64,000 nucleotides of DNA. Source: Propionibacteriaceae bacterium UBA6238. Its GTDB lineage: Bacteria; Actinomycetota; Actinomycetes; Propionibacteriales; Propionibacteriaceae. The DNA lies in assembly GCA_002441465.1 (NCBI GenBank), contig DJWE01000071.1, positions 2,919 to 66,918 of the forward strand, read 5' to 3'. The translations under genes and the position numbers were made by a program. Positions 34,196 through 43,190 of the stretch are shown here, piece after piece (position 1 is the first letter of the stretch; each line of letters opens with the position of its first letter). The notes under the pieces are model-generated. The model did no database searches. It had not been told where the DNA came from and worked only from the letters and a program-made list of their open reading frames with translations.

Positions 34196-36403
34196 CTAAC
34201 GCGTACTGACCCGACCGCTGGCGTCGAGTCCGATCAATTCGCTGCTTCCGTCCTCACGCACCGCCAGCACGGTGACGACGTCTTCATAACCCTCCGGGGC
34301 GGCACGCGCCACCACGCGCTTGGTGCTCGAGTCGGTGAGCAGGCGCCCGAGGTGATGGGTGAGCGCTGCCCGCACGTCCTCGGGCAGGCGGGTGCCCCGG
34401 CTGTCGACCAACCGGACGTCGACGCCGCGTCCGCGGGCCACCTCGATGGCGTCCGAGGTCAGCTCGGTGACCAGGTTGCCGGCCCGCATCGCGTCCCGAA
34501 GCCGGCTTTCCTGGGCCAGGCAGGCGGCACGCTCCTCGTCACTGAGCTCGTAGTCGGGGTCGGCGATGCGGTTCAGCAGCGGCCCGACCTGCGCCCGCAG
34601 CTGGGTCAGCCAGACGTCGCGCAGCACCAGCTTCGAGAAGCTCTGGGCAATCGCCTTGTTCGCTGCGGCCGACGATCGCCGCGACGCATTCAGCCGATCG
34701 GTGAGGTCGATCAGCCAGGCCTGCAGCAGCTGGGCCACCAGCATCCAGGCGAACGGGCTGAAGCCGACCCGGAGTGCGTCGCCGACGCCCAGGTCGTGAG
34801 TGATCGCCCAGTAGGCGGAGAGGACCGCGTAAAGCCCGACCCCGGTCCAAGCCACCCGCTCCTGCCCCCGGACGAGCACGGTGACCAGAAGGACCATCAC
34901 CACGCTGCTGTGCCAGGTTGCATATCCCGGCCAGTGCCCGTCCGGCAGCACGGCCTGAACGGTCATGGTCACGGCGAGCAGGAGCGCGGTGACCACGATC
35001 GCGTCGCCGATCCGCATCGGGTTCCGGTCCGTGTCGCGCAAGGTGAGCCAGGTCGCCACGACGGCCAGCGCCTGGGCGAGGAGCACGGGCCAGATCTCGG
35101 TGACCTGGTCGAGACTCGTCCAGCCGAGCAGGAATTGCAGCCCGACGAGCACCCAGACCAACCGGACCAGCAGAGGACGCGAGAGGTCGGGGATGTCGGC
35201 GAGCACCCGTCCGGCGCGACGCCGTTTCGGCGCTTCGGCCTCTCCGACCGTCGAGTTGTCCGGGGTCCAGCTCAGGATCACCGTGGTGCCTGCACCCGGC
35301 GAGGAGTGGATCTCGGCCGTCCCCCCGATCGCCCACATGCGATAGACCACCGAAACCTGGAGGCCAAGTCGGCGCTTGGGCACGAGTTCGGGAGTGAAGC
35401 CCACGCCGTTGTCAGAGATCGTGATCGTGATCGCGCCCTTCTCGGGGCTGCGCAGCCTCACCTCGACCTCGGTCGCCTGGGAGTGCTTGGCGACGTTCAG
35501 CGCGACCTCGCGCACGACCATGCCGAGCGTGCTGGCCACCTGCTGGGGAACCGCGAGTTCGTTGATCTCGGAGACGAACCGCGCCTGCGGCACCAGGGCA
35601 CTGACCACGTCGGTGACCAGCCAGGTGAGCTGATCCCCGGTCACGGGGAGCCGAGCCTCGGTGGGCGCCTCAGCCTGCGCCAGCCGGTCCACGGCCCGCT
35701 GCGCCTGCTGGGAGATGTGGTTGTCACTGGACGCGTGTGCCGCGGCGACCAGGGTGGTCATGACCTCGTCGTGGACGATGCCGTCCAGCCGATGCCGCTC
35801 CTCCAGGAGCGCTTCCTCGATCGCCGCGTCTGTGGCCTCCTTGCGGGTGGCCGCCTCGGCTTCGTCGAGCTCTTTGAACGCATTGCTGACCACGCCGAGC
35901 GCGACGATCACGACCGAGGCGTTCATGACCAGGTTGATCATGTCCTGGAATGCGCCCAGCAGCGACGCGCTCTGTCCCGAGGGCGTCATCCGCACCACGG
36001 CGAAGAGCAGCCCGGAGGCGATCGCGTAGGCGAATCCCCAGCCGGTGCCGGTGGTGACGGCCAGACAGATGGCAGCGACACCCAGCGTCATCCACAGCCA
36101 CGGGCTGCTCTGCGCGACTTCCTGGGACTGCCAGGCCGCCGGCCACGTGATCAGCCCGAAGGTGACCACCGTGACATAGACAAGGGCGAAGGAGCGCAGC
36201 TTCCAGCCGAGGAAGCTGGCGATCATCATCCCGATGCTGGCCACGACGATGCCGCCGCCCACGATGATCATCCACCAGCTCGCCAGGTACTGGGCCTGGC
36301 CGACGGCGGCAAGGGAGGCGGGGATCAGCGTGCCCAGGCAGAACAGCGCCACGCCGCGGTCGACCCACGCGGACAACTGGGATGTCTTGGGCTTGAGATT
36401 CAC
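34196..36403 (-). CDS. Membrane sensor histidine kinase with two membrane modules
   Basis: The 735-residue protein starts at a GTG overlapping the dCMP deaminase stop. Residues about 15-175 hold some six hydrophobic helices. Residues 200-385 form a HisKA_3/HATPase kinase (phospho-acceptor His211 in RHRLDGIVHDEVMTTL; N-box VREVALNVAKHS; ISDNGVGF; RRLGLQV). Unusually, a second hydrophobic module (about 410-565) and a cytoplasmic tail of 170 residues follow. The tail has a coiled stretch (LVLRDVWLTQLRAQVG) that resembles a degenerate second kinase half without an obvious His or G-boxes. The partner is the response regulator directly downstream. Confidence 0.88.
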   Translation of the reverse strand: MNLKPKTSQLSAWVDRGVALFCLGTLIPASLAAVGQAQYLASWWMIIVGGGIVVASIGMMIASFLGWKLRSFALVYVTVVTFGLITWPAAWQSQEVAQSSPWLWMTLGVAAICLAVTTGTGWGFAYAIASGLLFAVVRMTPSGQSASLLGAFQDMINLVMNASVVIVALGVVSNAFKELDEAEAATRKEATDAAIEEALLEERHRLDGIVHDEVMTTLVAAAHASSDNHISQQAQRAVDRLAQAEAPTEARLPVTGDQLTWLVTDVVSALVPQARFVSEINELAVPQQVASTLGMVVREVALNVAKHSQATEVEVRLRSPEKGAITITISDNGVGFTPELVPKRRLGLQVSVVYRMWAIGGTAEIHSSPGAGTTVILSWTPDNSTVGEAEAPKRRRAGRVLADIPDLSRPLLVRLVWVLVGLQFLLGWTSLDQVTEIWPVLLAQALAVVATWLTLRDTDRNPMRIGDAIVVTALLLAVTMTVQAVLPDGHWPGYATWHSSVVMVLLVTVLVRGQERVAWTGVGLYAVLSAYWAITHDLGVGDALRVGFSPFAWMLVAQLLQAWLIDLTDRLNASRRSSAAANKAIAQSFSKLVLRDVWLTQLRAQVGPLLNRIADPDYELSDEERAACLAQESRLRDAMRAGNLVTELTSDAIEVARGRGVDVRLVDSRGTRLPEDVRAALTHHLGRLLTDSSTKRVVARAAPEGYEDVVTVLAVREDGSSELIGLDASGRVSTR

Positions 36404-36849
36404 CACTCGCGGTTCCAATCCACCAGGCCGTCCACGTCGTGCTCGCCGCCAGGCCACACGGCCCGGACGATACCGGCCGCGGCCAGCGCCTTGCGGCAGC
36501 CGGGACAGGGCGGATCGGTGATGTAGGCCACGGCGCCCTTGGTGTCTCGCGTGGCGAAGAGCAGCGCGTTGACCTCGGCGTGGATCGCGATGCAGAAGCC
36601 GGGTGTGCCGGGGCGGTCGTAGTCGCCCAGACCCGGCACCTGGTCGTAGCCGAGCTGGCCTCTCGGGCAGGCGCCCTCCAGACAGTCCGGACGGCCCGGC
36701 GCGGCGCCGTTGTAGCCGGTGGCGATGATCCGTTTGTCCACCACGAGCACGGCGCCCACCCGTCGACGGGTGCACTTCGCCCGAGCGGCCACAGCGGCCG
36801 CGATGGCGAGGAAGTACTCGTCCCACCCCGGTACCGCGTGCTGGCTCAT
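36400..36849 (-). CDS. Deoxycytidylate (dCMP) deaminase
   Basis: Zinc enzyme making dUMP from dCMP for dTTP synthesis. The 149-residue protein has RRVGAVLVVDKRIIATGYNG and the zinc and catalytic motif CIAIHAEVNALLFA (His-Ala-Glu). PPCPGCRKALAAAG provides the two zinc cysteines. It is the first gene of a minus-strand unit with the sensor kinase and response regulator, whose GTG start lies inside its stop codon. A metabolic link to the two-component system is not obvious. Confidence 0.9.
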   Translation of the reverse strand: MSQHAVPGWDEYFLAIAAAVAARAKCTRRRVGAVLVVDKRIIATGYNGAAPGRPDCLEGACPRGQLGYDQVPGLGDYDRPGTPGFCIAIHAEVNALLFATRDTKGAVAYITDPPCPGCRKALAAAGIVRAVWPGGEHDVDGLVDWNREW

Positions 36850-36915
36850 CGCTCTCCTCGAGTCGAGGATTATTGTCTCAGGAATGTCCAGAGATTACCG
36901 GTCGTCACTCCCGTT

Positions 36916-37923
36916 CTAGCCAACGTTGGCATTCGTGAAGGCGGGTGTCGGATCGACACGCTGGGCCGTGAGCCCTTGCGCGGCCATGAAGTCGGCCATG
37001 TCCGTCCATTGCGCGGCGTCGAAGGTTCCGTCGACCGAGCCGTCCGAAGTGGTCCACAAGCCGGCGGTCGCAGTCAAGGTCGCCTTCGCCGCCGTCTGCG
37101 CCGCTGCCTCGGACAGGCCGGGCACGTAGGTGGTCGAGACCGTGAGTGCGTGGTCGGGATCGGTGACCGTCGTCCTGATCCCGGCCAGCATGCCCGCGAC
37201 CACGGCCTTCACCACGCCCGGGTTGGCCTTCGCGTAGTCGGAGGTGGTGACCAGGCTGGCGCCCACCAACGGCACCGTGCCGGACGCGATCGGCAGGCTA
37301 CGGGTGGCGAAGCCGGCCAGGTCGAACTGAACCGCATCGTTGTTGCTGAACCCGACGATGGCGTCCACCTTCTTGGTGGTCAGCGCCGCCTGCTGGGTGT
37401 AGCCGATCTCCTTCACCTGCACGTCCGACTCGCTCAACCCGGCCGAGCGCAGCGCAACCTGGAGCCCGAACCAGCTCTCGCCGTACTTGCCGGGCAGGCC
37501 GATCGAGTGTCCCTTCAGGTCGGCGAGGCTGTGGATCGGGGAATCGGCGGGAACGATCACGACCACCGGGTAGCCCCGGTAGTAGGCGGACACCGCGACC
37601 AGGTCGAGGCCCTGAGCCCGCGCCTGGAGCACCTCGTCGCCTCCTGCGACGACGAACTGCTCCTGACCTGCCGCGATCGCGGTGAACAGACCTTCGGAGG
37701 TGCCGTGGTGCCGCAGGACGGGGGCCGCGCCCGCCGCGGTGAAGTCACCGTCGGCCTCGGCGACGTAGAACGGGCTGAACTGCACGTTCGGGATGTAGGT
37801 CAGCCCGATGGTCGGCGTAGGCAGGGACGCGGACGCGGACGTGGCGGCGGTCGGGCTCTGGGCCTGGCTGCATCCCGCCAGCAGCAGGACGGCGACGACG
37901 GCGGCGATCAGACGGGTTCTCAC
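36916..37923 (-). CDS. ribY: ABC substrate-binding lipoprotein, probable riboflavin/flavin importer
   Basis: The 335-residue lipoprotein has a signal peptide RTRLIAAVVAVLLLAGC with lipobox LAGC. An NMT1/THI5-like binding domain follows: IGLTYIPNVQFSPFYVAEAD, FTAIAAGQEQFVVAGGDEVL, HSLADLKGHSIGLPGKYGES, and VDAIVGFSNNDAVQFDL. The GTG at 37923 has GAGAGG 7 bases before it. It lies 11 bases after the permease gene, under an FMN riboswitch, which points to riboflavin uptake (RibXY-type system). The alternative, a thiamine-precursor importer of the same fold, is disfavoured by the riboswitch type. Confidence 0.82.
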   Translation of the reverse strand: MRTRLIAAVVAVLLLAGCSQAQSPTAATSASASLPTPTIGLTYIPNVQFSPFYVAEADGDFTAAGAAPVLRHHGTSEGLFTAIAAGQEQFVVAGGDEVLQARAQGLDLVAVSAYYRGYPVVVIVPADSPIHSLADLKGHSIGLPGKYGESWFGLQVALRSAGLSESDVQVKEIGYTQQAALTTKKVDAIVGFSNNDAVQFDLAGFATRSLPIASGTVPLVGASLVTTSDYAKANPGVVKAVVAGMLAGIRTTVTDPDHALTVSTTYVPGLSEAAAQTAAKATLTATAGLWTTSDGSVDGTFDAAQWTDMADFMAAQGLTAQRVDPTPAFTNANVG

Positions 37924-37934
37924 AGATGTACCTC

Positions 37935-38684
37935 TCAGGAGTGTTGTAGGGAGTCGATGATCCGGGAGTGGCGTTCCCACAGATGGATGGCGGCATAGGC
38001 GGCGGAGGCGATCACACAGAGCACGATGATCGTGGCGACCATGCCTGCCGTGTCGACGGATTCGCGCTGGACGGTCAAGACGGTGCCCAGGCCGGAACCG
38101 CCCATCACCATCTCGCCGACGATCGCGCCGGTGACGGCGAGCGTGACGCCGTTGCGGATCCCGCCCAGCACCGAGGGCAGCGCCATCGGCACCTCGACGT
38201 GCACCAGCAGGTTCAGCGAGGACGCGCCGTCGATCCGGCCGGCGTCGACGACGTCGGCGTCCACATGCCGCAGTCCGACCACGGCCGAGATCAGGATCGG
38301 GAAGAACACGATCAGTGCGCAGAGGATGATCACCGGCACCAACCCGTAGCCGAGCCACAGCACCAGCAGCGGGGCCAGGGCGATCGCCGGGATCGCCTGG
38401 GTCGCGCCGAGGAACGGGTTGACCGCCGCCGCCGCCCAGCGGGAGCGATGCACGAGCACCGCCAGCGGCAGCGCGACGAACGTACCCAGGAGGGCGCCGC
38501 CGAAGGCCTCCGCGAGGGTGAACGAGAGGTACCCCCAATAGACCGGATCGGTGAGATCGGAGACGAGCCGGGCCGCGACCGTGCCCGGCGTGGGCAGCAG
38601 GATGGAGCCCGGTCCGGCGCTGAGGGTCCAGCCGAGAAGCAGTAGCGCGCCCAACAACACCGGGGCGAGCACTTGGCGTCGCAT
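37935..38684 (-). CDS. ribX: ABC transporter permease, probable riboflavin importer
   Basis: The 249-residue permease has about six helices and the inner-membrane loop EAA-like motif (VVDAGRIDGASSLNLLVHVE then VPMALPSVLGGIRNG). A typical NitT/TauT/SsuC-type arrangement is also visible: FLGATQAIPAIALAPLLVLW and GEMVMGGSGLGTVL. It is the first gene after the FMN riboswitch, with ribY following. No ATPase gene is present nearby, so an ATPase encoded elsewhere must serve it. The ATG at 38684 has GGAGG shortly before it. Confidence 0.82.
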   Translation of the reverse strand: MRRQVLAPVLLGALLLLGWTLSAGPGSILLPTPGTVAARLVSDLTDPVYWGYLSFTLAEAFGGALLGTFVALPLAVLVHRSRWAAAAVNPFLGATQAIPAIALAPLLVLWLGYGLVPVIILCALIVFFPILISAVVGLRHVDADVVDAGRIDGASSLNLLVHVEVPMALPSVLGGIRNGVTLAVTGAIVGEMVMGGSGLGTVLTVQRESVDTAGMVATIIVLCVIASAAYAAIHLWERHSRIIDSLQHS

Positions 38685-38774
38685 CCGTCCTCCGCTTCCT
38701 TCGTCGTTCCTTCGACTCCGGAGTGCGGGCGGGATGCGCGAACGGGTCACCGCGCAAATGCCGCGCGGCGACCT

Positions 38775-38900
38775 CGTGCTGCCTCCCATCCGGACTTTCA
38801 CCGTCGGTCCTGGAGTTCCACCAGGTCAACCGATTCCGCAAGCGGAACCGGGTCGCGGACTATCACCGCCGGTTCGGAATTACACCGACCCCGGAGCACG
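38775..38900 (-). ncRNA. FMN riboswitch (RFN element)
   Basis: Read on the minus strand, the region contains the RFN core: GGTGTAATTCCGAACCGGCG, then GTGATAGTCCGCGAC, a variable arm, and CCGACGGTGAAAGTCCGGAT. The ends CGTGCT (38900-38895) and AGCACG (38780-38775) pair to close P1. It precedes ribX by about 90 bases. A small GC hairpin (CCGCGC-loop-GCGCGG, about 38753-38771) downstream may be part of the expression platform. The rest of the 38685-39057 gap shows no gene. Confidence 0.92.
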
Positions 38901-39057
38901 TTCGCGAGCAGTCTATTACCCCGCGACCCGCGCCGCCCATTCCGTGACATCAGGCGACCCTGGATATTCCTGGTCACACCCTCGCAGGCTCACCTGGTGT
39001 AGGAGACTGTTCGGGTCGCGGCTGCAGCGGCCGCGCGCCGAACCCAGGAGGACCGCC

Positions 39058-40173
39058 ATGCGGGTCGCCGTCCCGTCGGAAGTGAAGAACCACGAGTACC
39101 GGGTGGCGATCACCCCGGTCGGGGTCTCCGAGCTGATCGCCCACGGCCACGAGGTCTACGTCCAAGCCGGCGCCGGGACGGGGTCCTCGATCAGCGACGA
39201 GGAATACGTGGCCCAGGGCGCCCGGATCGTCCCGACCGCCGAGGAGACCTGGGCGATCGGCGAGATGGTGCTCAAGGTGAAGGAGCCGGTCGCATCCGAG
39301 TTCGGCTACCTGCGCGAGGACCTGCTGCTGTTCACCTACCTGCATCTCGCGGCGGACAAGGCCGGCACCGCGGCACTGCTGGACGCCGGCACGACCGCGA
39401 TCGCCTACGAGACCGTCCAGCTGCCCTCCGGCCTGCTGCCACTGCTGTATCCGATGTCTGAGGTGGCCGGCTGTCTCGCGCCGCAGGTCGGCGCGCACGC
39501 GATGATGAAGGCACAGGGCGGACGCGGCGTGCTGATGGGTTGCGTCGGCGGCGTGCCGAACGCCAAGGTGGTCGTCCTCGGTGGCGGCATCGCCGGCCAG
39601 AACGCCGCCAACGTCGCCCTCGGCATGGGTGCCGACGTCACCATCCTCGACACCGACCTGGACAAGCTGCGAACCACCTTCTGGCGCTACGAGAACCGAG
39701 TGCACGGCATCGTGTCGTCCAAGCTCGCGATCCGCGAGCAGGTACTGGCCGCGGACATGGTGATCGGCACGGTGCTGGTGCCGGGCGCGAAAGCGCCCAA
39801 GCTGGTCACCAACGAGATGGTGGCGCAGATGAAGCCCGGCTCGGTGCTGGTCGACGTAGCCATCGACCAGGGTGGCTGCTTCGAGGACTCGCACCCGACC
39901 ACTCACTCCGATCCGACCTTCATGGTGCACGACTCGGTGTTCTACTGCGTGGCGAACATGCCCGGAGCGGTGCCGAACACCTCGACCTGGGCGCTCACCA
40001 ATGCGACTCTCGCCTTCGCCGTGCAACTCGCCGACAAGGGGTGGAAGCGGGCGTGCCGGGAGAACCACCCGCTCGCGCTGGGCCTGAACACCCACGCCGG
40101 TCAGATCACCTACCCGGCCGTGGCGGACGCCTACGACCTGCCCTACACCCGAGTGAACGACCTGCTCGACTGA
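39058..40173 (+). CDS. ald: Alanine dehydrogenase
   Basis: NAD-dependent interconversion of L-alanine and pyruvate plus ammonia. The 371-residue protein has the N-terminal RVAVPSEVKNHEYRVAITPV, the catalytic Lys in VLKVKEP, and HLAADKAGTAALLDAGTTAI. The Rossmann motif VVVLGGGIAGQNAANVALG and VDVAIDQGGCFEDSHPTTHS follow. The ATG is preceded by CCAGGAGGACC, which decides the start; the longer in-frame extension upstream crosses the antisense riboswitch and was rejected. An amidohydrolase gene follows 7 bases later. Confidence 0.95.
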   Translation: MRVAVPSEVKNHEYRVAITPVGVSELIAHGHEVYVQAGAGTGSSISDEEYVAQGARIVPTAEETWAIGEMVLKVKEPVASEFGYLREDLLLFTYLHLAADKAGTAALLDAGTTAIAYETVQLPSGLLPLLYPMSEVAGCLAPQVGAHAMMKAQGGRGVLMGCVGGVPNAKVVVLGGGIAGQNAANVALGMGADVTILDTDLDKLRTTFWRYENRVHGIVSSKLAIREQVLAADMVIGTVLVPGAKAPKLVTNEMVAQMKPGSVLVDVAIDQGGCFEDSHPTTHSDPTFMVHDSVFYCVANMPGAVPNTSTWALTNATLAFAVQLADKGWKRACRENHPLALGLNTHAGQITYPAVADAYDLPYTRVNDLLD

Positions 40174-40180
40174 TCCCGCC

Positions 40181-41668
40181 GTGCTGCTCCGCAACGCCCG
40201 ACCGGTCCCGCTGGCCGACGACGCCACCGCCGACCTGGTCGACGTCCGGATCCGCGGCACTCGGGTCGCCGCCGTCGCCGCCGCCCTCGATCCTCTGCCC
40301 GGCGAGGAGGTCCTGGACGCGGACGGACGCTGGCTGGTGCCGGGGCTGTGGGACGCCCACGTCCATCTCGGCCAGTGGGCTCGGCGGCGCACGCGCCTCG
40401 ACCTGTCCGGGACGACGGGGCTCGGCGAGGCACTCGACCGGGTTCAGGCTGCGCTCGGAGCACCGGAGCCCGGGCGTTCGCTCCTGGTCGGCGGAGGCTA
40501 TCGTCCGGCGACCTGGGCCGACCCACCGACGGTCGCGGCACTCGACGCCGTCACCGGCACGCGTCCGGTCGTCCTGGTCAGCGGGGACGCGCACGCGGGT
40601 TGGCTGAACTCCGCCGCGCTGTCCCGCTTCGGCCTCGCTGCGCGCGAGCGGCCGGTGGTCGAGGCCGAATGGTTCGCTGCGCTGCCCGCGATCCTGGCCG
40701 TGGAGGACGACCAGGTCGGCCCCGGCGCCTATGCCGACGCATTGCGAGCCGCCGCGGCTCTGGGCGTGGTCGGGGTGTTCGACTACGAGTTCGAGCCAGG
40801 CTTCCTCTCCTGGCCGCGCCGGTATGCGGCGGTGGGCGTCCCGTTGCGAATCCGAACGTCGGTGTACCCGGCCGACCTGCCGGCTGCCCTCGCCGCCGGC
40901 GTGCGGACCGGCGACGCCCTGGTCAGCGACCGGGGCGAGGCGATGGTCGCCATGGGCTCGCTGAAGATCATCTCGGACGGCTCGCTGAACACCGCTACCG
41001 CGCACTGCATCGACCCCTATCCCGGCGGTGGCCACGGCGTCCAGAACGTCCTGCCGGCCGAGTTGCGCGACCTGCTCGGGACGGCCGGTCGCAACGGCCT
41101 CACCGTCGCTCTGCACACGATCGGGGATGCCGCCGCGGACGAGGCCCTGGGCGCGTTCGCCGAGACCGGCGCGCGGGGCACGATCGAGCACGCCCAACTG
41201 CTCGGCCCCTGCGCCGCGCACCGCATGGCTGAGCTTGGCCTGGTCGCCAGCGTGCAGCCCGCGCACCTGCTGGACGACCGAGGCGTCACCGAGGCCGTCT
41301 GGGGCGCCGAACGGGCGTCCCGAAGCTTCCCGTTGCGGGAGCTCGCCGAGGCCGGCGTGCGGCTGGCCCTCGGCTCCGATGCCCCCGTGGCGGCTCTCGA
41401 CCCCTGGCTGGCGATGGCGTCGGCGGTCCACCGCGGCGAACCGAGCGACGCGCCCTGGTATCCGGAGCACTCGCTCTCGGCGGCCCAGGCCCTTGCGGCC
41501 AGCACGAACGGACGCGATCGCGTGGACGCAGGTGAGCCGGCCGACCTCGCCCTACTGGACGTGGATCCCTTGGCCGGCGACGATCCCGGCGACGCCGCGC
41601 GGCAGCTGCGGGGCATGCGCGTGGCAGCCACCTGGGTGGCCGGCGTGCCGGTGCACCAGGCCCTCTGA
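40181..41668 (+). CDS. Amidohydrolase family protein (YtcJ-like)
   Basis: The 495-residue metal-dependent hydrolase has the N-terminal ADGRWLVPGLWDAHVHLGQW with metal-binding His-x-His. A central VAMGSLKIISDGSLNTATAH may carry the carboxylated Lys, VALHTIGDAAADEALGAFAE and GTIEHAQLLGP give the further His ligands, and LALGSDAPVAALDPW gives the catalytic Asp. This is the YtcJ/Amidohydro_3 pattern. The natural substrate is unknown. The start is GTG at 40181, 7 bases after ald, implying co-transcription. Confidence 0.85.
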   Translation: MLLRNARPVPLADDATADLVDVRIRGTRVAAVAAALDPLPGEEVLDADGRWLVPGLWDAHVHLGQWARRRTRLDLSGTTGLGEALDRVQAALGAPEPGRSLLVGGGYRPATWADPPTVAALDAVTGTRPVVLVSGDAHAGWLNSAALSRFGLAARERPVVEAEWFAALPAILAVEDDQVGPGAYADALRAAAALGVVGVFDYEFEPGFLSWPRRYAAVGVPLRIRTSVYPADLPAALAAGVRTGDALVSDRGEAMVAMGSLKIISDGSLNTATAHCIDPYPGGGHGVQNVLPAELRDLLGTAGRNGLTVALHTIGDAAADEALGAFAETGARGTIEHAQLLGPCAAHRMAELGLVASVQPAHLLDDRGVTEAVWGAERASRSFPLRELAEAGVRLALGSDAPVAALDPWLAMASAVHRGEPSDAPWYPEHSLSAAQALAASTNGRDRVDAGEPADLALLDVDPLAGDDPGDAARQLRGMRVAATWVAGVPVHQAL

Positions 41669-41694
41669 GTCGCCGCCGGCCCGCCGCGGCCGAT

Positions 41695-41724
41695 TTCACC
41701 CTGACGCCGCCGGTGCGCTACAGT
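41695..41724 (+). promoter_or_regulatory. Candidate promoter of tRNA-Lys
   Basis: TTCACC (41695-41700) and TACAGT (41719-41724) are separated by 18 bases and end 10 bases before the mature tRNA. Each box matches the housekeeping sigma consensus at four of six positions. Assignment is by position and motif only. Confidence 0.4.
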
Positions 41725-41734
41725 CTCTACTCGC

Positions 41735-41807
41735 GCGCCGCTAGCTCAACTGGCAGAGCAGCTGGCTCTTAACTAGCGGGTTCGGGGTTCGAGTCCCTGG
41801 CGGCGCA
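41735..41807 (+). tRNA. tRNA-Lys (anticodon CTT)
   Basis: A 73-base cloverleaf. Acceptor arms GCGCCGC and GCGGCGC pair with discriminator A, and the D-arm is GCTC-AACTGGCA-GAGC. The anticodon stem GCTGG/CTAGC encloses the loop CTCTTAA with anticodon CTT, and the T-arm CGGGG-TTCGAGT-CCCTG is intact. The 3' CCA is not encoded. It decodes AAG, the major lysine codon in this GC-rich genome. A hairpin terminator follows. Confidence 0.97.
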
Positions 41808-41816
41808 CAGATCGAG

Positions 41817-41847
41817 AGGCCCTCGCCCCACCCGGGCGGGGGCCTTT
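41817..41847 (+). terminator. Intrinsic terminator after tRNA-Lys
   Basis: AGGCCCTCGCCC and GGGCGGGGGCCT pair over 12 bases (one T-G pair) around a short loop, followed by TTTCGT. It lies 9 bases after the tRNA and just before the end of the convergent binding-protein gene. Confidence 0.75.
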
Positions 41848-41858
41848 CGTCACGCTCC

Positions 41859-43115
41859 CTACTTCAAGAGCTGCTCCAGCTGCGATTGCAGCGCGTCCAG
41901 CCCCTCGGTGGGGGTGTCGGTCCCGGTGAGGACGGGACGGAGTTTCTCGTCGATCGCTTGCACCGCCGCCCGCTCGTGTTCCGACGGCAGCAGCGGCTGG
42001 GCCGCTTCGAGGACGCTGGAGAGAACCTTCAACGACGGCACGGCCTTCAGCACCTTGTCGTCGGTATAGAGCGCGGACAGCACCGGAGCCGACCAGCCCT
42101 TCTCCGCCAGGAGCAGTTGTACGTCTGGAGTCACCAGGTAGTTCACAAAGTCCGCCGCCGTGCCCTTGTTCGTCGCGCGCGCGGCGATTCCGAGGTTTCG
42201 TCCGCCCTGGACCGAAACCCCGATGCCCTCCATGCCGGGCACAGGCGCCACACCGGACTTCGGGGCCTCTCCGACCACCGGGCCGCTCGCCCACCAGTCC
42301 TGAAGGTAGACCAGCCCTGACGCGTCGAACTCCTGCCGAAGCCGCTGTTCGGACCAGCCGGTGGCAGCTGCGGGGATGACGCCCGAAGACAACCCTTGGG
42401 TGATCGTGTCCAACGCCTGAATCGACGGCGACGAATCGACATCGGGGCTGCCGTCGTCCAGCACGACCTGCCCGCCGTCCGAACGGACCGCGCCGACGAA
42501 GCTGGTCGACAAACCGCTGGCAGAACCGTAGGGCCCGGCGAAGCAAGCCATCCCCGTTGTGCCGGACAGCACCTTGGCACAGGTGTCCTTCACCTCGGCC
42601 CAGGTTGTCGGCACCTTCTGCCGGGCCTTGGCGAGGAGATCGCTTCGGTAACGCAACACAGTGGCGTCAATGGATTGAGGATAGGCATACAGCCGACCCT
42701 GATAGGTGCCGGTCGTCGTGGCGGCGGGAATCATTGCGTCAGTGGGAAAACGTCGAGCAGGAAGCTCGGCCAGCCAGCCCTTGCTCGCGAACTCTGCAGT
42801 CCAGTTCACGTCCAGCGACATCACGGTGTACTCACCACTACCCGATTCGGCTCGGGTCGCGATCGCCGATCCGTTGTCGTCGGGCAGCTCCAGCAGTGTG
42901 ACCTGTTCGTTGGGATGCGCATCGTTCCAGCTGCGGACCGGTTGCTGCCAGATCGTCGACGTCGCCCTCGTCACGGCGAACACGATCGGGCCGTGGTCCT
43001 GCCACGGATCGGCGGTCGGTGTCGGGACCGGTGTGGCCGGCCCGGTGCAGCCCGCGACAGCCAGGCCCAGGGCCACCAGCGAGCCGCCAAGCCCGGCACG
43101 CCAACGCTTCTTCAC
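41859..43115 (-). CDS. Carbohydrate ABC substrate-binding lipoprotein (second)
   Basis: The 418-residue lipoprotein has signal LGGSLVALGLAVAGC (lipobox VAGC) and the cluster-1 sugar-binding fold: VTLLELPDDNGSAIATRAES, YTVMSLDVNWTAEFASKGWL, GRLYAYPQSIDATVLRYRSD, and SEQRLRQEFDASGLVYLQDW. It is of the maltose/trehalose-binding type. The start is GTG at 43115 with GAGG 7 bases before it. It lies behind the permeases of the agl-like operon but after a strong hairpin, so it may be expressed separately. No dedicated permease or ATPase is adjacent. Confidence 0.82.
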   Translation of the reverse strand: MKKRWRAGLGGSLVALGLAVAGCTGPATPVPTPTADPWQDHGPIVFAVTRATSTIWQQPVRSWNDAHPNEQVTLLELPDDNGSAIATRAESGSGEYTVMSLDVNWTAEFASKGWLAELPARRFPTDAMIPAATTTGTYQGRLYAYPQSIDATVLRYRSDLLAKARQKVPTTWAEVKDTCAKVLSGTTGMACFAGPYGSASGLSTSFVGAVRSDGGQVVLDDGSPDVDSSPSIQALDTITQGLSSGVIPAAATGWSEQRLRQEFDASGLVYLQDWWASGPVVGEAPKSGVAPVPGMEGIGVSVQGGRNLGIAARATNKGTAADFVNYLVTPDVQLLLAEKGWSAPVLSALYTDDKVLKAVPSLKVLSSVLEAAQPLLPSEHERAAVQAIDEKLRPVLTGTDTPTEGLDALQSQLEQLLK

Positions 43116-43190
43116 CGCTTCACCTCGCCTCCCGCACCGGCGCCGTCGCGCCGGCCACCAGCCTAGGTGCACCCGCGTGGTCTACCGACA

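Noticed and set aside
36404..36826. Extension of the histidine kinase into the dCMP deaminase gene
   Set aside because: The extra 141 residues are the out-of-frame shadow of the deaminase; a GTG start overlapping the deaminase stop is natural.
38551..39057. N-terminal extension of alanine dehydrogenase
   Set aside because: It crosses the FMN riboswitch and ribX on the other strand; the start at 39058 has a strong AGGAGG.
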